Below are positions 36,378-43,357 of a stretch of 64,000 nt of DNA, piece after piece. The stretch covers positions 1-64,000 of the forward strand of contig NZ_JAUYZJ010000023.1 of assembly GCF_030700285.1 (NCBI RefSeq). The letters are read 5' to 3'. The DNA is from Methylobacterium sp. NEAU K. GTDB lineage: Bacteria > Pseudomonadota > Alphaproteobacteria > Rhizobiales > Beijerinckiaceae. The number at the start of each line of letters is the position of its first letter. Within the stretch, counting starts at the first letter, position 1. The position numbers and the translations under genes are program-made. The notes beneath the pieces are model-generated. The model searched no databases. It had not been told where the DNA came from and was given only the letters and a program-made list of their open reading frames with translations.

Positions 36378-38246
36378 CTATCCGGCCGCCGGCCGCCGGC
36401 TGCGGCGACGCAGTCGCAAACGGCCGCTGCGCGTCGTGCGCGCCAAGCCATGCTGGGTCTTGTTCCAGCGGCCCGGGGCACGAACCAGCTCGATCAGGGC
36501 CAGCCAGGCCGCCAGGCTGATGAGCAGGAAGTAGAGCGGCATCCACGGAACCGCCTGGGCGAGGTCGCCCCAGCCGCGCCGGGCGCAGCCGACCAGGGGC
36601 GGCAGGATCATGGCCGCGAGCCCCACGGCGAACAGGGTGATGGCGAGCCCCGGCACGAGGTTGGCCAGGAAGGACGGGGCGGCCGGGATCTCCAGGACCA
36701 GGAAGGCCCAGAGCGCGCAGGCGAGGCAGACCGGGTAGGCCAGCGCCGAAGCCACCGTGCCCGGCACCAGCGCCGCCGCGCACAACGCCTCCAGGCCACC
36801 GAGGCGTCGGGCGTTGGCGACGGGACGGCGCCCGTGGGCGAGGCTCGTCTGCATCAGGCCCTTCAGCCAGCGGGTGCGCTGGGCGAGCCAGGGCCCGAGC
36901 CGCGCCGGCGCCTCCTCGATCGTGGCGCTCGGCAGGTCGCCCACCGCGTAGCCGGCCAGGGCCAGCCGCATCCCGAGGTCGGCATCCTCGGTGACGTTCC
37001 AGGCGTCCCAGCCGTGCAGGTCCCGCAGCACCCGGGTGCGCAGGTGCATCGAGGTGCCGCCGAGCGGGACCGGCAGGTCCAGGCGCGCGAGCGCCGGGTT
37101 CAGCACGTCGAACAGGCCCGCATATTCGAGCGCGAAGGCGCGCGCGAGCCGGGAATCGCCGGCGTTGTCGATCACGAGCCGCCCCTGGAGGCAGGCGGTG
37201 CTCTCGGGCAGGCGCGCGAAGAGCGAGGCGGAAAGCCGCAATTGCCCGGGGTCGGGCACGTCCTCGGCGTCGAAGACCGTGAGCAGGGAGCCGCGGGCCA
37301 GCGGCAGGGCGGCGTTGAGCGCCCGGGGCTTGGTGCGCGGTGCGCCCGGCGGCACCGTGATCACCTCGAACCGGGCGGGCAGGGGGATCGGGGCCAGGGC
37401 CGCCGCGGTCTCCGGGTCGTCCGCCTCGATCAGGAGCTTCAGGTCGAGCTTGGCCGGCGGGTAATCGAGGGCGGCCAGCCCCCGAATCAGGTCGGGCACC
37501 ACCGCCGCCTCGCGGTGGAGGGGAACCAGCACCGTGTAGACCGGCAGCTCGGCGTCCGTGAGCATCTCCACCGCCCCGGCCGCCACCGGGGCCGCGATGA
37601 CCAGCGCGGTCAGCCGGAACGTCGCCATGGCCAGGAACAGGCATTGCCCCGCCAGCGTCACCGCGAGGGCGAGGGGCGCCGGAAGCGCCGCGAACAGGCA
37701 GAGCGCCGCGGTGAGCGCGAGGGCGAGGACCAGCAGCCACCGGCTCGCGGGCTCGCGCGAGGCGGCCCGCTCGGGCGCACGCCGCCGCAACTCCTGGGCG
37801 GCGTAATCCGCCACCGCCTCCGGGATCGCGGCGAACAAGGCCTCGCGCAGGTGCGTCGGGCTGGTGATCGCCGGCATCGCGGCGCGGCGCGGCCCGTCGA
37901 GGAGCTCCGCGATCAACCGGCCGCGCGGCGCCAGCACGCAGGGGGCGACCGACCCGAGCGCCAGGGGCGCGAGGCCGGCGACCAGACTGTCGGGGAAGCG
38001 CAGGCCCAGGCCGAACGGGATCGGCCCGTCGAGGTAGGGGGCGCCGAGATGCCGGGCCAGGGCCCGGTAATACGCCGTCTCGGCCATCAGCCCGGCATTC
38101 AGCAGCGCGGTCGCGGCGTCGGTCCCGGCGGCGGCGGCGGCACCGGCCACCCGGGCCAGCAGGCGACCGTCGATCCCCTCGGCGAGCAGGAACGCGATCT
38201 CCGGCGGCAGGGCAACCTCAGCCGTGGGCAGGCGCTGGAACGACAT
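36378..38246 (-). CDS. Membrane glycosyltransferase family 2 with GspE-N-like N-terminal domain
   Basis: Membrane glycosyltransferase of 622 residues. The first 120 residues (LPPEIAFLLAEGIDGRLLARV, ALLNAGLMAETAYYRALARHLG) resemble the GspE/MshE N-terminal domain, which in some homologues binds cyclic-di-GMP. Two membrane segments follow near 165-215, then the GT2 catalytic domain with DAEDVPD (DxD metal site, about 325), TEDADLG (about 419) and QRTRW (about 454), the set used by processive synthases. Four or so C-terminal membrane helices complete it. It probably makes or exports a beta-linked polysaccharide, but no partner genes flank it. AGGGGAG precedes the start. Confidence 0.85.
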   Translation of the reverse strand: MSFQRLPTAEVALPPEIAFLLAEGIDGRLLARVAGAAAAAGTDAATALLNAGLMAETAYYRALARHLGAPYLDGPIPFGLGLRFPDSLVAGLAPLALGSVAPCVLAPRGRLIAELLDGPRRAAMPAITSPTHLREALFAAIPEAVADYAAQELRRRAPERAASREPASRWLLVLALALTAALCLFAALPAPLALAVTLAGQCLFLAMATFRLTALVIAAPVAAGAVEMLTDAELPVYTVLVPLHREAAVVPDLIRGLAALDYPPAKLDLKLLIEADDPETAAALAPIPLPARFEVITVPPGAPRTKPRALNAALPLARGSLLTVFDAEDVPDPGQLRLSASLFARLPESTACLQGRLVIDNAGDSRLARAFALEYAGLFDVLNPALARLDLPVPLGGTSMHLRTRVLRDLHGWDAWNVTEDADLGMRLALAGYAVGDLPSATIEEAPARLGPWLAQRTRWLKGLMQTSLAHGRRPVANARRLGGLEALCAAALVPGTVASALAYPVCLACALWAFLVLEIPAAPSFLANLVPGLAITLFAVGLAAMILPPLVGCARRGWGDLAQAVPWMPLYFLLISLAAWLALIELVRAPGRWNKTQHGLARTTRSGRLRLRRRSRRPAAG

Positions 38247-38291
38247 GCCGCGCGCTCCCCTGGCGGCCCCCGGACGTGATAGAGCAGGGGC

Positions 38292-39236
38292 GTGAGCCAG
38301 ACCCCGTCCCCGCCCTCCGAGAGGAGCATCGCCCCCTCCCCGTCGTCAAGAGACGGCAGGAGGCGGGCGCGCGCCTGGCTCGCGGCAGCCCTGCTCGCGG
38401 CGTCCGTCTGGGCCGGACCGCGGCCCGCCTGCGCCGCGCCGCCCACGGAGCCGCACGTCGCGACGCCCACCGTGACCGTTCCGGATTTCTGGAACCCGCG
38501 CAGCCGCGGCGAGCGGGTGGAGGCGCCCCAGACCGGCCGGGCGGTCCGGTTCCTCACCGACGACGAGTTCCCGCCGCTGCACTTCGCCGGCCCCGACGGC
38601 AACCCGACCGGCTTCGTGGTCGAGCTCGCCCGCGCCGTCTGCGAGAAGCTGACGATCCCCTGCACGGTGCAGGCGCGTCGCTTCGACACACTGCTCGACG
38701 CCTTGGACAGCCGGCAGGGTGACGTGGTCGCCGCCGCGATTCCCCTGACCGCGGCGCTGCGCGGGAAATTCCTGGCGACGCGGCCGTATTTCCGGTGGCC
38801 GGCGCGCTTCGCCGCGCGGGTCGACAAGGGCCTTCCGGTCCCCTCGGCGACGGCGCTGGCCGGCCGCAGCGTCGGGGTGATGGGCGGCAGCGCGCACGCG
38901 GCCTACCTGAAGGCGTTCTTCCCCAAAGCCGTCCAGAAGGATTTCACCGACCTCGCGGCCGCCGAGGGCGCGCTCAAGCGCGGCGAGATCGACTACCTCT
39001 TCGCCGACGGCCTCAACCTCGCCCTCTACGTCGGCGGCCAGGAGGCCGAGGCCTGCTGCGCGCTGACCGGCGGCGACTACCTGGAGAACCGCTATTTCGG
39101 CGAGGGGATCGGCCTGATCACGCGCCAGGAGGATGGGGCGCTCTCCCGGGCGCTGGACGACGCGCTCCAGCGGGTCTGGGACGACGGGAAGTACACCGAG
39201 CTGTACCTGCGGTTCTTCCCCGTCAGCCCGTTCTGA
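38292..39236 (+). CDS. Family 3 extracellular solute-binding protein
   Basis: Exported binding protein of 314 residues. The N-terminus has a basic stretch and hydrophobic core (RARAWLAAALLAASVWAGP) ending ACAA, a plausible signal peptide. The body has the type II periplasmic-binding fold: FLTDDEFPPLHFAGPDGNPTGFVVELARAVCEKL near residue 87 (written as two overlapping motifs in the family), then RSVGVMGGSAHAAYLKAFF and YLFADGL. Such proteins bind amino acids or similar small molecules; the ligand is unknown and no ABC transporter genes are adjacent. Start at GTG 38292, with AGGGG very close upstream. Divergent from the glycosyltransferase by 45 bases. Confidence 0.83.
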   Translation: MSQTPSPPSERSIAPSPSSRDGRRRARAWLAAALLAASVWAGPRPACAAPPTEPHVATPTVTVPDFWNPRSRGERVEAPQTGRAVRFLTDDEFPPLHFAGPDGNPTGFVVELARAVCEKLTIPCTVQARRFDTLLDALDSRQGDVVAAAIPLTAALRGKFLATRPYFRWPARFAARVDKGLPVPSATALAGRSVGVMGGSAHAAYLKAFFPKAVQKDFTDLAAAEGALKRGEIDYLFADGLNLALYVGGQEAEACCALTGGDYLENRYFGEGIGLITRQEDGALSRALDDALQRVWDDGKYTELYLRFFPVSPF

Positions 39237-39316
39237 GGGGGCCGGGGAGGGGCTTCCGTCGCGGGCGGGAACCGGTGATCCTGCCCGGCGCCGGGTTCCC
39301 CCGACGGGATCGGATC

Positions 39317-39544
39317 ATGACGGATCTTCTCGAGAAGGCGGTTGCCAAGGCGCGGGACCTCGCCCCAGACCTGCAGGACGAGACCGCTCGCCTGATGCTG
39401 GCCTTCGTGGGCGATGAGGCGTCGGTCTATCGGTTCACACCCGAGAAGGAGGCAGAACTCGATGAGTCCGAAGCCGCGGCTGCACGTGGCGACTTCGCGA
39501 CCGACGACGAGGTGCGCGCCATCTGGGCCAAATACGGCCTGTGA
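39317..39544 (+). CDS. Type II antitoxin-like protein
   Basis: Acidic protein of 75 residues. It has a helical N-terminus (DLLEKAVAKARDLAPDLQDETARLMLAFV) and a C-terminal tail (DFATDDEVRAIWAKYGL) of the kind that antitoxins wrap around RelE/ParE toxins; the ATDDEVRAxWxKYGL-like ending is common in this group. The stop codon overlaps the toxin start by four bases. A DNA-binding fold is not obvious in the short N-terminus. Antitoxin function is inferred from the pairing. Confidence 0.8.
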   Translation: MTDLLEKAVAKARDLAPDLQDETARLMLAFVGDEASVYRFTPEKEAELDESEAAAARGDFATDDEVRAIWAKYGL

Positions 39545-39819
39545 GACTGCGTCTCACCCGACCCGCGGCCTCGCAGCTCGATCAGGCGCTCGCCTATATC
39601 GACCGCCGGAACCGGCAGGGCGCGCGCAAGGTGCAACAGCGCCTTCAGGCGGCCATGGAGCTTCGGGGGCAACATCCCTTCGCGGGCTCCATCACGGCCC
39701 GGCCCGGCGTCCGGCGCCTCATAGCACGTCCTTACCCCTACGCGATCACATACTGCGTCGCGGCGGATGAGATCGTCATCCTCGGGATTCGGCACGCCGC
39801 ACGGCAGCCACAGCCCTGA
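39541..39819 (+). CDS. RelE/ParE-family toxin
   Basis: Basic protein of 92 residues with the ParE/RelE signature: LRLTRPAASQLDQALAYIDRRN at the start, HPFAGSITARPGVRRLI in the middle and YPYAITYCVAADEIVILGIRHAAR at the end (each a separate family block). It would act as gyrase poison or ribosome-dependent nuclease when freed from its antitoxin; sequence does not separate these. Translation begins at GTG 39541 inside the antitoxin stop (GTGA), giving the usual antitoxin-first coupling. Confidence 0.88.
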   Translation: MRLRLTRPAASQLDQALAYIDRRNRQGARKVQQRLQAAMELRGQHPFAGSITARPGVRRLIARPYPYAITYCVAADEIVILGIRHAARQPQP

Positions 39820-39943
39820 ACGCACACGTCCACGCGCACCGCCGCGAACCACACCGGGATGCCGGATTGCACCGCCGGGCGTTCCGCTCCGGCCCGAACC
39901 GCTCTAGGGTGCGCGATCCCCGATTTCCTCGATCCCCGAAGAC

Positions 39944-41647
39944 ATGCCCGCCGCTCCCCCTGCCCCAACCCTCGACGCCGACATCCTCGAGGCCGCCACC
40001 AACGCCGCCGCCTGGCCCTTCGAGGAGGCGCGCAAGCTCGTGGCGCGGCTAGAGAAATCCGGGAAGACGGAGGTGCTGTTCGAGACCGGCTACGGGCCCT
40101 CGGGCCTGCCGCATATCGGCACCTTCGGGGAGGTCGCCCGCACCTCCATGGTCCGCCATGCCTTCCGGGTGCTGACCCGGGACACGGTGCCGACCCGGCT
40201 GATCGCCTTCTCGGACGACCTGGACGGCCTGCGCAAGGTCCCCGACAACGTGCCGAACCGCGAGATGCTGGCCGCCCATCTCAACCAGCCGCTGACCCGG
40301 GTGCCGGACCCGTTCGGCACCCATGACAGCTTCGGGGCGCACAACAACGCCGAGCTGCGCCGCTTCCTCGACACCTTCGGGTTCGCCTACGAGTTCCGCT
40401 CGGCGACCGCGTGCTACCGCTCGGGCGTGTTCGACGCGACGCTGATGCGCGTGGCCGAGCGCTACGACGCCGTGATGGCGATCATGCTGCCGTCGCTGCG
40501 CGCGGAGCGCTCGGCCTCCTACTCGCCGTTCCTGCCGCTCCATCCGGAGACCGGCGCCGTCATGCAGGTGCCGATCGACGAGGTGCGGGTCGAGGCCGGC
40601 ACCCTGGTCTGGCGCGATCCCGCCACGGGGACGCGCTACGAGACGCCGATCACCGGGGGCCACGCCAAGCTGCAATGGAAGCCCGACTGGGCGATGCGCT
40701 GGGTGGCGCTCGGCATCGATTACGAGATGGCCGGCAAGGACCTGATCGATTCGGTCAAGCTGTCCGGCAAGATCGCCCGGGCGCTCGGCGGCGAGCCGCC
40801 GGAGGGGTTCAACTATGAACTCTTCCTGGATGAAAAAGGACAAAAGATCTCGAAGTCGAAGGGCAACGGCCTGACCATCGACGACTGGCTGAAATACGGC
40901 ACGCCGGAATCGCTCGCCTTGTTCATGTACACCAAGCCGCGCGAGGCCAAGCGGCTGTACTTCGACGTGATCCCGCGGCACGTGGACGAGTATATCGGCT
41001 TCCTCGACCGCTTTGCCGGCCAGGACGCGAAGCTGCGGCTCGGCAACCCGGTCTGGCACCTCCATGCCGGGACCCCGCCGGAGCCCGAGCGGGTCGAGGG
41101 CGCGAGCCTGACCTTCGCGATGCTGCTCAACCTCGCCGCGGTCGCCAACACCGAGGATCCGGCCGTGCTGTGGGGCTTCATCCGCCGCTACGCGCCGCAG
41201 ACCGGGCCGCAGACCCATCCGGGCCTCGACCGGCTGGTGGTCCACGCCCTGAAATACTTCTCGGACTTCGTGCGCCCGGCCAAGACCTACCGGGAGCCCA
41301 CCCCCGAGGAGCGGGCGGCCCTGGAGGACCTGTCGGAAACGCTGGGCCAGCATGCCGGCTTCACCGATCCGGAGGCCCTGCAGGCGGCGGTCTACGAGGT
41401 CGGGCGGCGCCACTTCCCGGACCTGTCCGGCAAGGCCAAAAGCCCGGACGGGCGCCCCGGCGTGTCGCAGGCGTGGTTCACGAGCCTCTACAACGTGCTG
41501 TTCGGCGAGGCGCGGGGCCCGCGCTTCGGTTCCTTCGTGGCCCTCTACGGGGTGGCGGAGACGAGGAGCCTGATCGAAGCGGCCCTGTCGGGCGCGCTGG
41601 TGGCCGAGCACGCCGCCTTCACGGCCGGCGACGCCACGCCCACGTGA
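39944..41647 (+). CDS. lysS: Lysyl-tRNA synthetase, class I
   Basis: Class I lysyl-tRNA synthetase of 567 residues, the archaeal-type enzyme found in many alphaproteobacteria in place of the class II enzyme. The HIGH signature appears as HIGT (GLPHIGTFGEVART, near residue 57) and KMSKS as KISKSKGNG (residue 301). The C-terminal alpha-helical cage region follows. In the window there is no second LysRS. The ATG at 39944 matches the start of conserved sequence after a short Pro/Ala leader. The downstream flavin-binding gene starts seven bases after its stop. Confidence 0.95.
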   Translation: MPAAPPAPTLDADILEAATNAAAWPFEEARKLVARLEKSGKTEVLFETGYGPSGLPHIGTFGEVARTSMVRHAFRVLTRDTVPTRLIAFSDDLDGLRKVPDNVPNREMLAAHLNQPLTRVPDPFGTHDSFGAHNNAELRRFLDTFGFAYEFRSATACYRSGVFDATLMRVAERYDAVMAIMLPSLRAERSASYSPFLPLHPETGAVMQVPIDEVRVEAGTLVWRDPATGTRYETPITGGHAKLQWKPDWAMRWVALGIDYEMAGKDLIDSVKLSGKIARALGGEPPEGFNYELFLDEKGQKISKSKGNGLTIDDWLKYGTPESLALFMYTKPREAKRLYFDVIPRHVDEYIGFLDRFAGQDAKLRLGNPVWHLHAGTPPEPERVEGASLTFAMLLNLAAVANTEDPAVLWGFIRRYAPQTGPQTHPGLDRLVVHALKYFSDFVRPAKTYREPTPEERAALEDLSETLGQHAGFTDPEALQAAVYEVGRRHFPDLSGKAKSPDGRPGVSQAWFTSLYNVLFGEARGPRFGSFVALYGVAETRSLIEAALSGALVAEHAAFTAGDATPT

Positions 41648-41654
41648 GGGCGTG

Positions 41655-42266
41655 ATGATCGTCGCGAGCCTCGCGGAACTGGAGACGATCTACGCTGCGC
41701 CCCCGGCCCGCGCCTCCGTGGCCAAGGTCACGGCGGCGATCACCCCGGACTACGCGGCGCTGATCGCCGCCTCGCCGTTCGCGGTGCTGGCGACCAGCGG
41801 CCCCGAGGGGCTCGATTGCAGCCCGCGCGGCGACCGTCCGGGTTTCGTGCGGGTCGCCGATCCGCGCACGCTGATCCTGCCCGACCGGCGCGGCAACAAC
41901 CGGATCGATTCCCTGCGCAACATCGTGCGCGATCCCCGGGTAGCGCTGCTGTTCCTGATCCCGGGTTCGGGCACGACCCTGCGGGTGAACGGGACGGCCG
42001 TGATCTCGGCCGACCCGGATCTCCTGGACTCGTTCCGGGTGGACGAGCATGCGCCGCGCACGGCGGTCGTGATCACCGTCGAGGCGGCATATTTCCAGTG
42101 CGCGCGGGCGATCATCCGCGCCAAATTGTGGGCGGCGGAGTCCCGAGTCGATTCGTCGAGCCTGCCGAGCCCCGGGGCGATCCTGGCCGCGCTCACCGCG
42201 GGTGACGTGGGTGGCCAGGCCTACGACGCGGACTGGCCGGCCCGGGCCGCTGAGACGCTGTGGTGA
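41655..42266 (+). CDS. Pyridoxamine 5'-phosphate oxidase-like FMN-binding protein
   Basis: Split-barrel flavin-binding protein of 203 residues in the PNPOx-like superfamily. Typical blocks are SPFAVLATSGPEGLDCSPRGD near residue 45, LPDRRGNNRIDSLRNIV near 83 and VALLFLIPGSGTTLRVNG near 105. These match the subgroup annotated as MSMEG_1061-type flavin-nucleotide-binding proteins, whose substrates are unknown. GAGGG lies about five bases before ATG 41655. It is probably co-transcribed with lysS, but no functional link is evident. Confidence 0.85.
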   Translation: MIVASLAELETIYAAPPARASVAKVTAAITPDYAALIAASPFAVLATSGPEGLDCSPRGDRPGFVRVADPRTLILPDRRGNNRIDSLRNIVRDPRVALLFLIPGSGTTLRVNGTAVISADPDLLDSFRVDEHAPRTAVVITVEAAYFQCARAIIRAKLWAAESRVDSSSLPSPGAILAALTAGDVGGQAYDADWPARAAETLW

Positions 42267-42340
42267 GGCCCGGACTCCGAGCGCGGGTTAACAGAACGCG
42301 CGGCGACCGGCTTCATCGAAGCGCCGATGACACCCGCTCC

Positions 42341-42379
42341 GTCGTTCCGGGGCGCAGAAGGCGAGCCCGGAATGACGAC
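42341..42379. repeat. Imperfect inverted repeat (CCGGAATGAC type)
   Basis: Arms GTCGTTCCGGG (42341-42351) and CCCGGAATGACGAC (42366-42379) are complementary apart from a three-base bulge. The element sits between two convergent genes, where it could serve as a terminator. Palindromes ending in GTCATTCCGGG are frequent in alphaproteobacterial intergenic DNA, so it may be a dispersed repeat. Confidence 0.5.
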
Positions 42380-42445
42380 GTGAGACCGGGACCGTTCCAG
42401 CACGGCGCCGTTAACGCGCCTTCGGAGACCCAGGGGTGAGCCGGC

Positions 42446-43357
42446 TCAGCTGACGAGGGCGAGACCTTGGTCGAGACCCTGCGTCTCCGTATCGGGGATC
42501 ACGTCCACCTCGACCTTGAGGCGCTGCTTGCCCGAACCGCTGACGATGCCGTCGACCGGCGCCACGTCGCCGTAATCCCGGCCCCGGGCCACCACGATGT
42601 GATCGTCCCGCACCGGCACGCCGTTGGTCGGGTCGAGGCCGAGCCAGCCCTCGCCGCACCAGACCGCCACCCAGGCGTGGCTCGCATCCGCCCCGCGCAG
42701 GCGCGGCCGGCCGGGCGGCGGCACGGTGCGCAGGTAGCCGCTGACATAGGCCGCCGGCAGGCCCATGCCGCGCAGGGCCGCGATCATCACGTGGGCGAAG
42801 TCCTGGCAGACCCCGGCCCGCAGCGCGAAGGATTCGGAGAGCGGCGTGTGCACGGTCGTGGCCTTGGAATCGAACCGGAAATCGGCGCCGATGCGCAGCA
42901 TCAGGTCGTGGGCCGCCCCGTAGGCGCTGCGGCCCGGGGAAAAACTGAGCCTCGCATAGTCGGTCACGTCGGGCAGCAGCGGCACCCGGGCGCTCGGGAA
43001 CAGGAAATGGACCGGCGCCCGGCCGCCGAGGTCGCGCCCGGCCACCACGGCGTCCCGGACCCGCTCCCAGGGCGGCCCGGATTCCGGTGGCGGCGGGGCA
43101 GGGCGCTCGACCCGCACGGTGGAGAGCGCCTCGACGCTGAAGGCGGTGTGGGGCACGTCCAGGGTGATCGCCACCGCCTCGATCCCGAAATAGTCGCGCC
43201 GCATCACCGCGGTGGTCGGGCTCGGGTCGATGGTCACGGCGCTGGCCAGCACGCTCTGGCCCTCGCCGTCCTGCGGCTTCAGCCGCAGGGAGCAGCGGGC
43301 GAAGCGCACCGGCTTGCCGTAACGGTAGGTGGTGCGGTGGCGCAGCGTGTAGATCAC
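42446..43357 (-). CDS. Transglutaminase-like protein of the ATP-grasp/alpha-E locus
   Basis: Transglutaminase/protease-fold protein of 303 residues. An N-terminal beta domain (YTLRHRTTYRYGKPVRFARC) precedes the catalytic core. The triad is complete: Cys in RAGVCQDFAHVMI, His in DASHAWVAVW and Asp in LDPTNG. It starts at a GTG (43357) overlapping the stop of the upstream gene as GTGA. Enzymes of this group can hydrolyse or crosslink peptide amides. Position behind the ATP-grasp/alpha-E gene and a second transglutaminase places it in the proposed peptide synthesis and processing system; the substrate is unknown. Confidence 0.88.
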   Translation of the reverse strand: MIYTLRHRTTYRYGKPVRFARCSLRLKPQDGEGQSVLASAVTIDPSPTTAVMRRDYFGIEAVAITLDVPHTAFSVEALSTVRVERPAPPPPESGPPWERVRDAVVAGRDLGGRAPVHFLFPSARVPLLPDVTDYARLSFSPGRSAYGAAHDLMLRIGADFRFDSKATTVHTPLSESFALRAGVCQDFAHVMIAALRGMGLPAAYVSGYLRTVPPPGRPRLRGADASHAWVAVWCGEGWLGLDPTNGVPVRDDHIVVARGRDYGDVAPVDGIVSGSGKQRLKVEVDVIPDTETQGLDQGLALVS

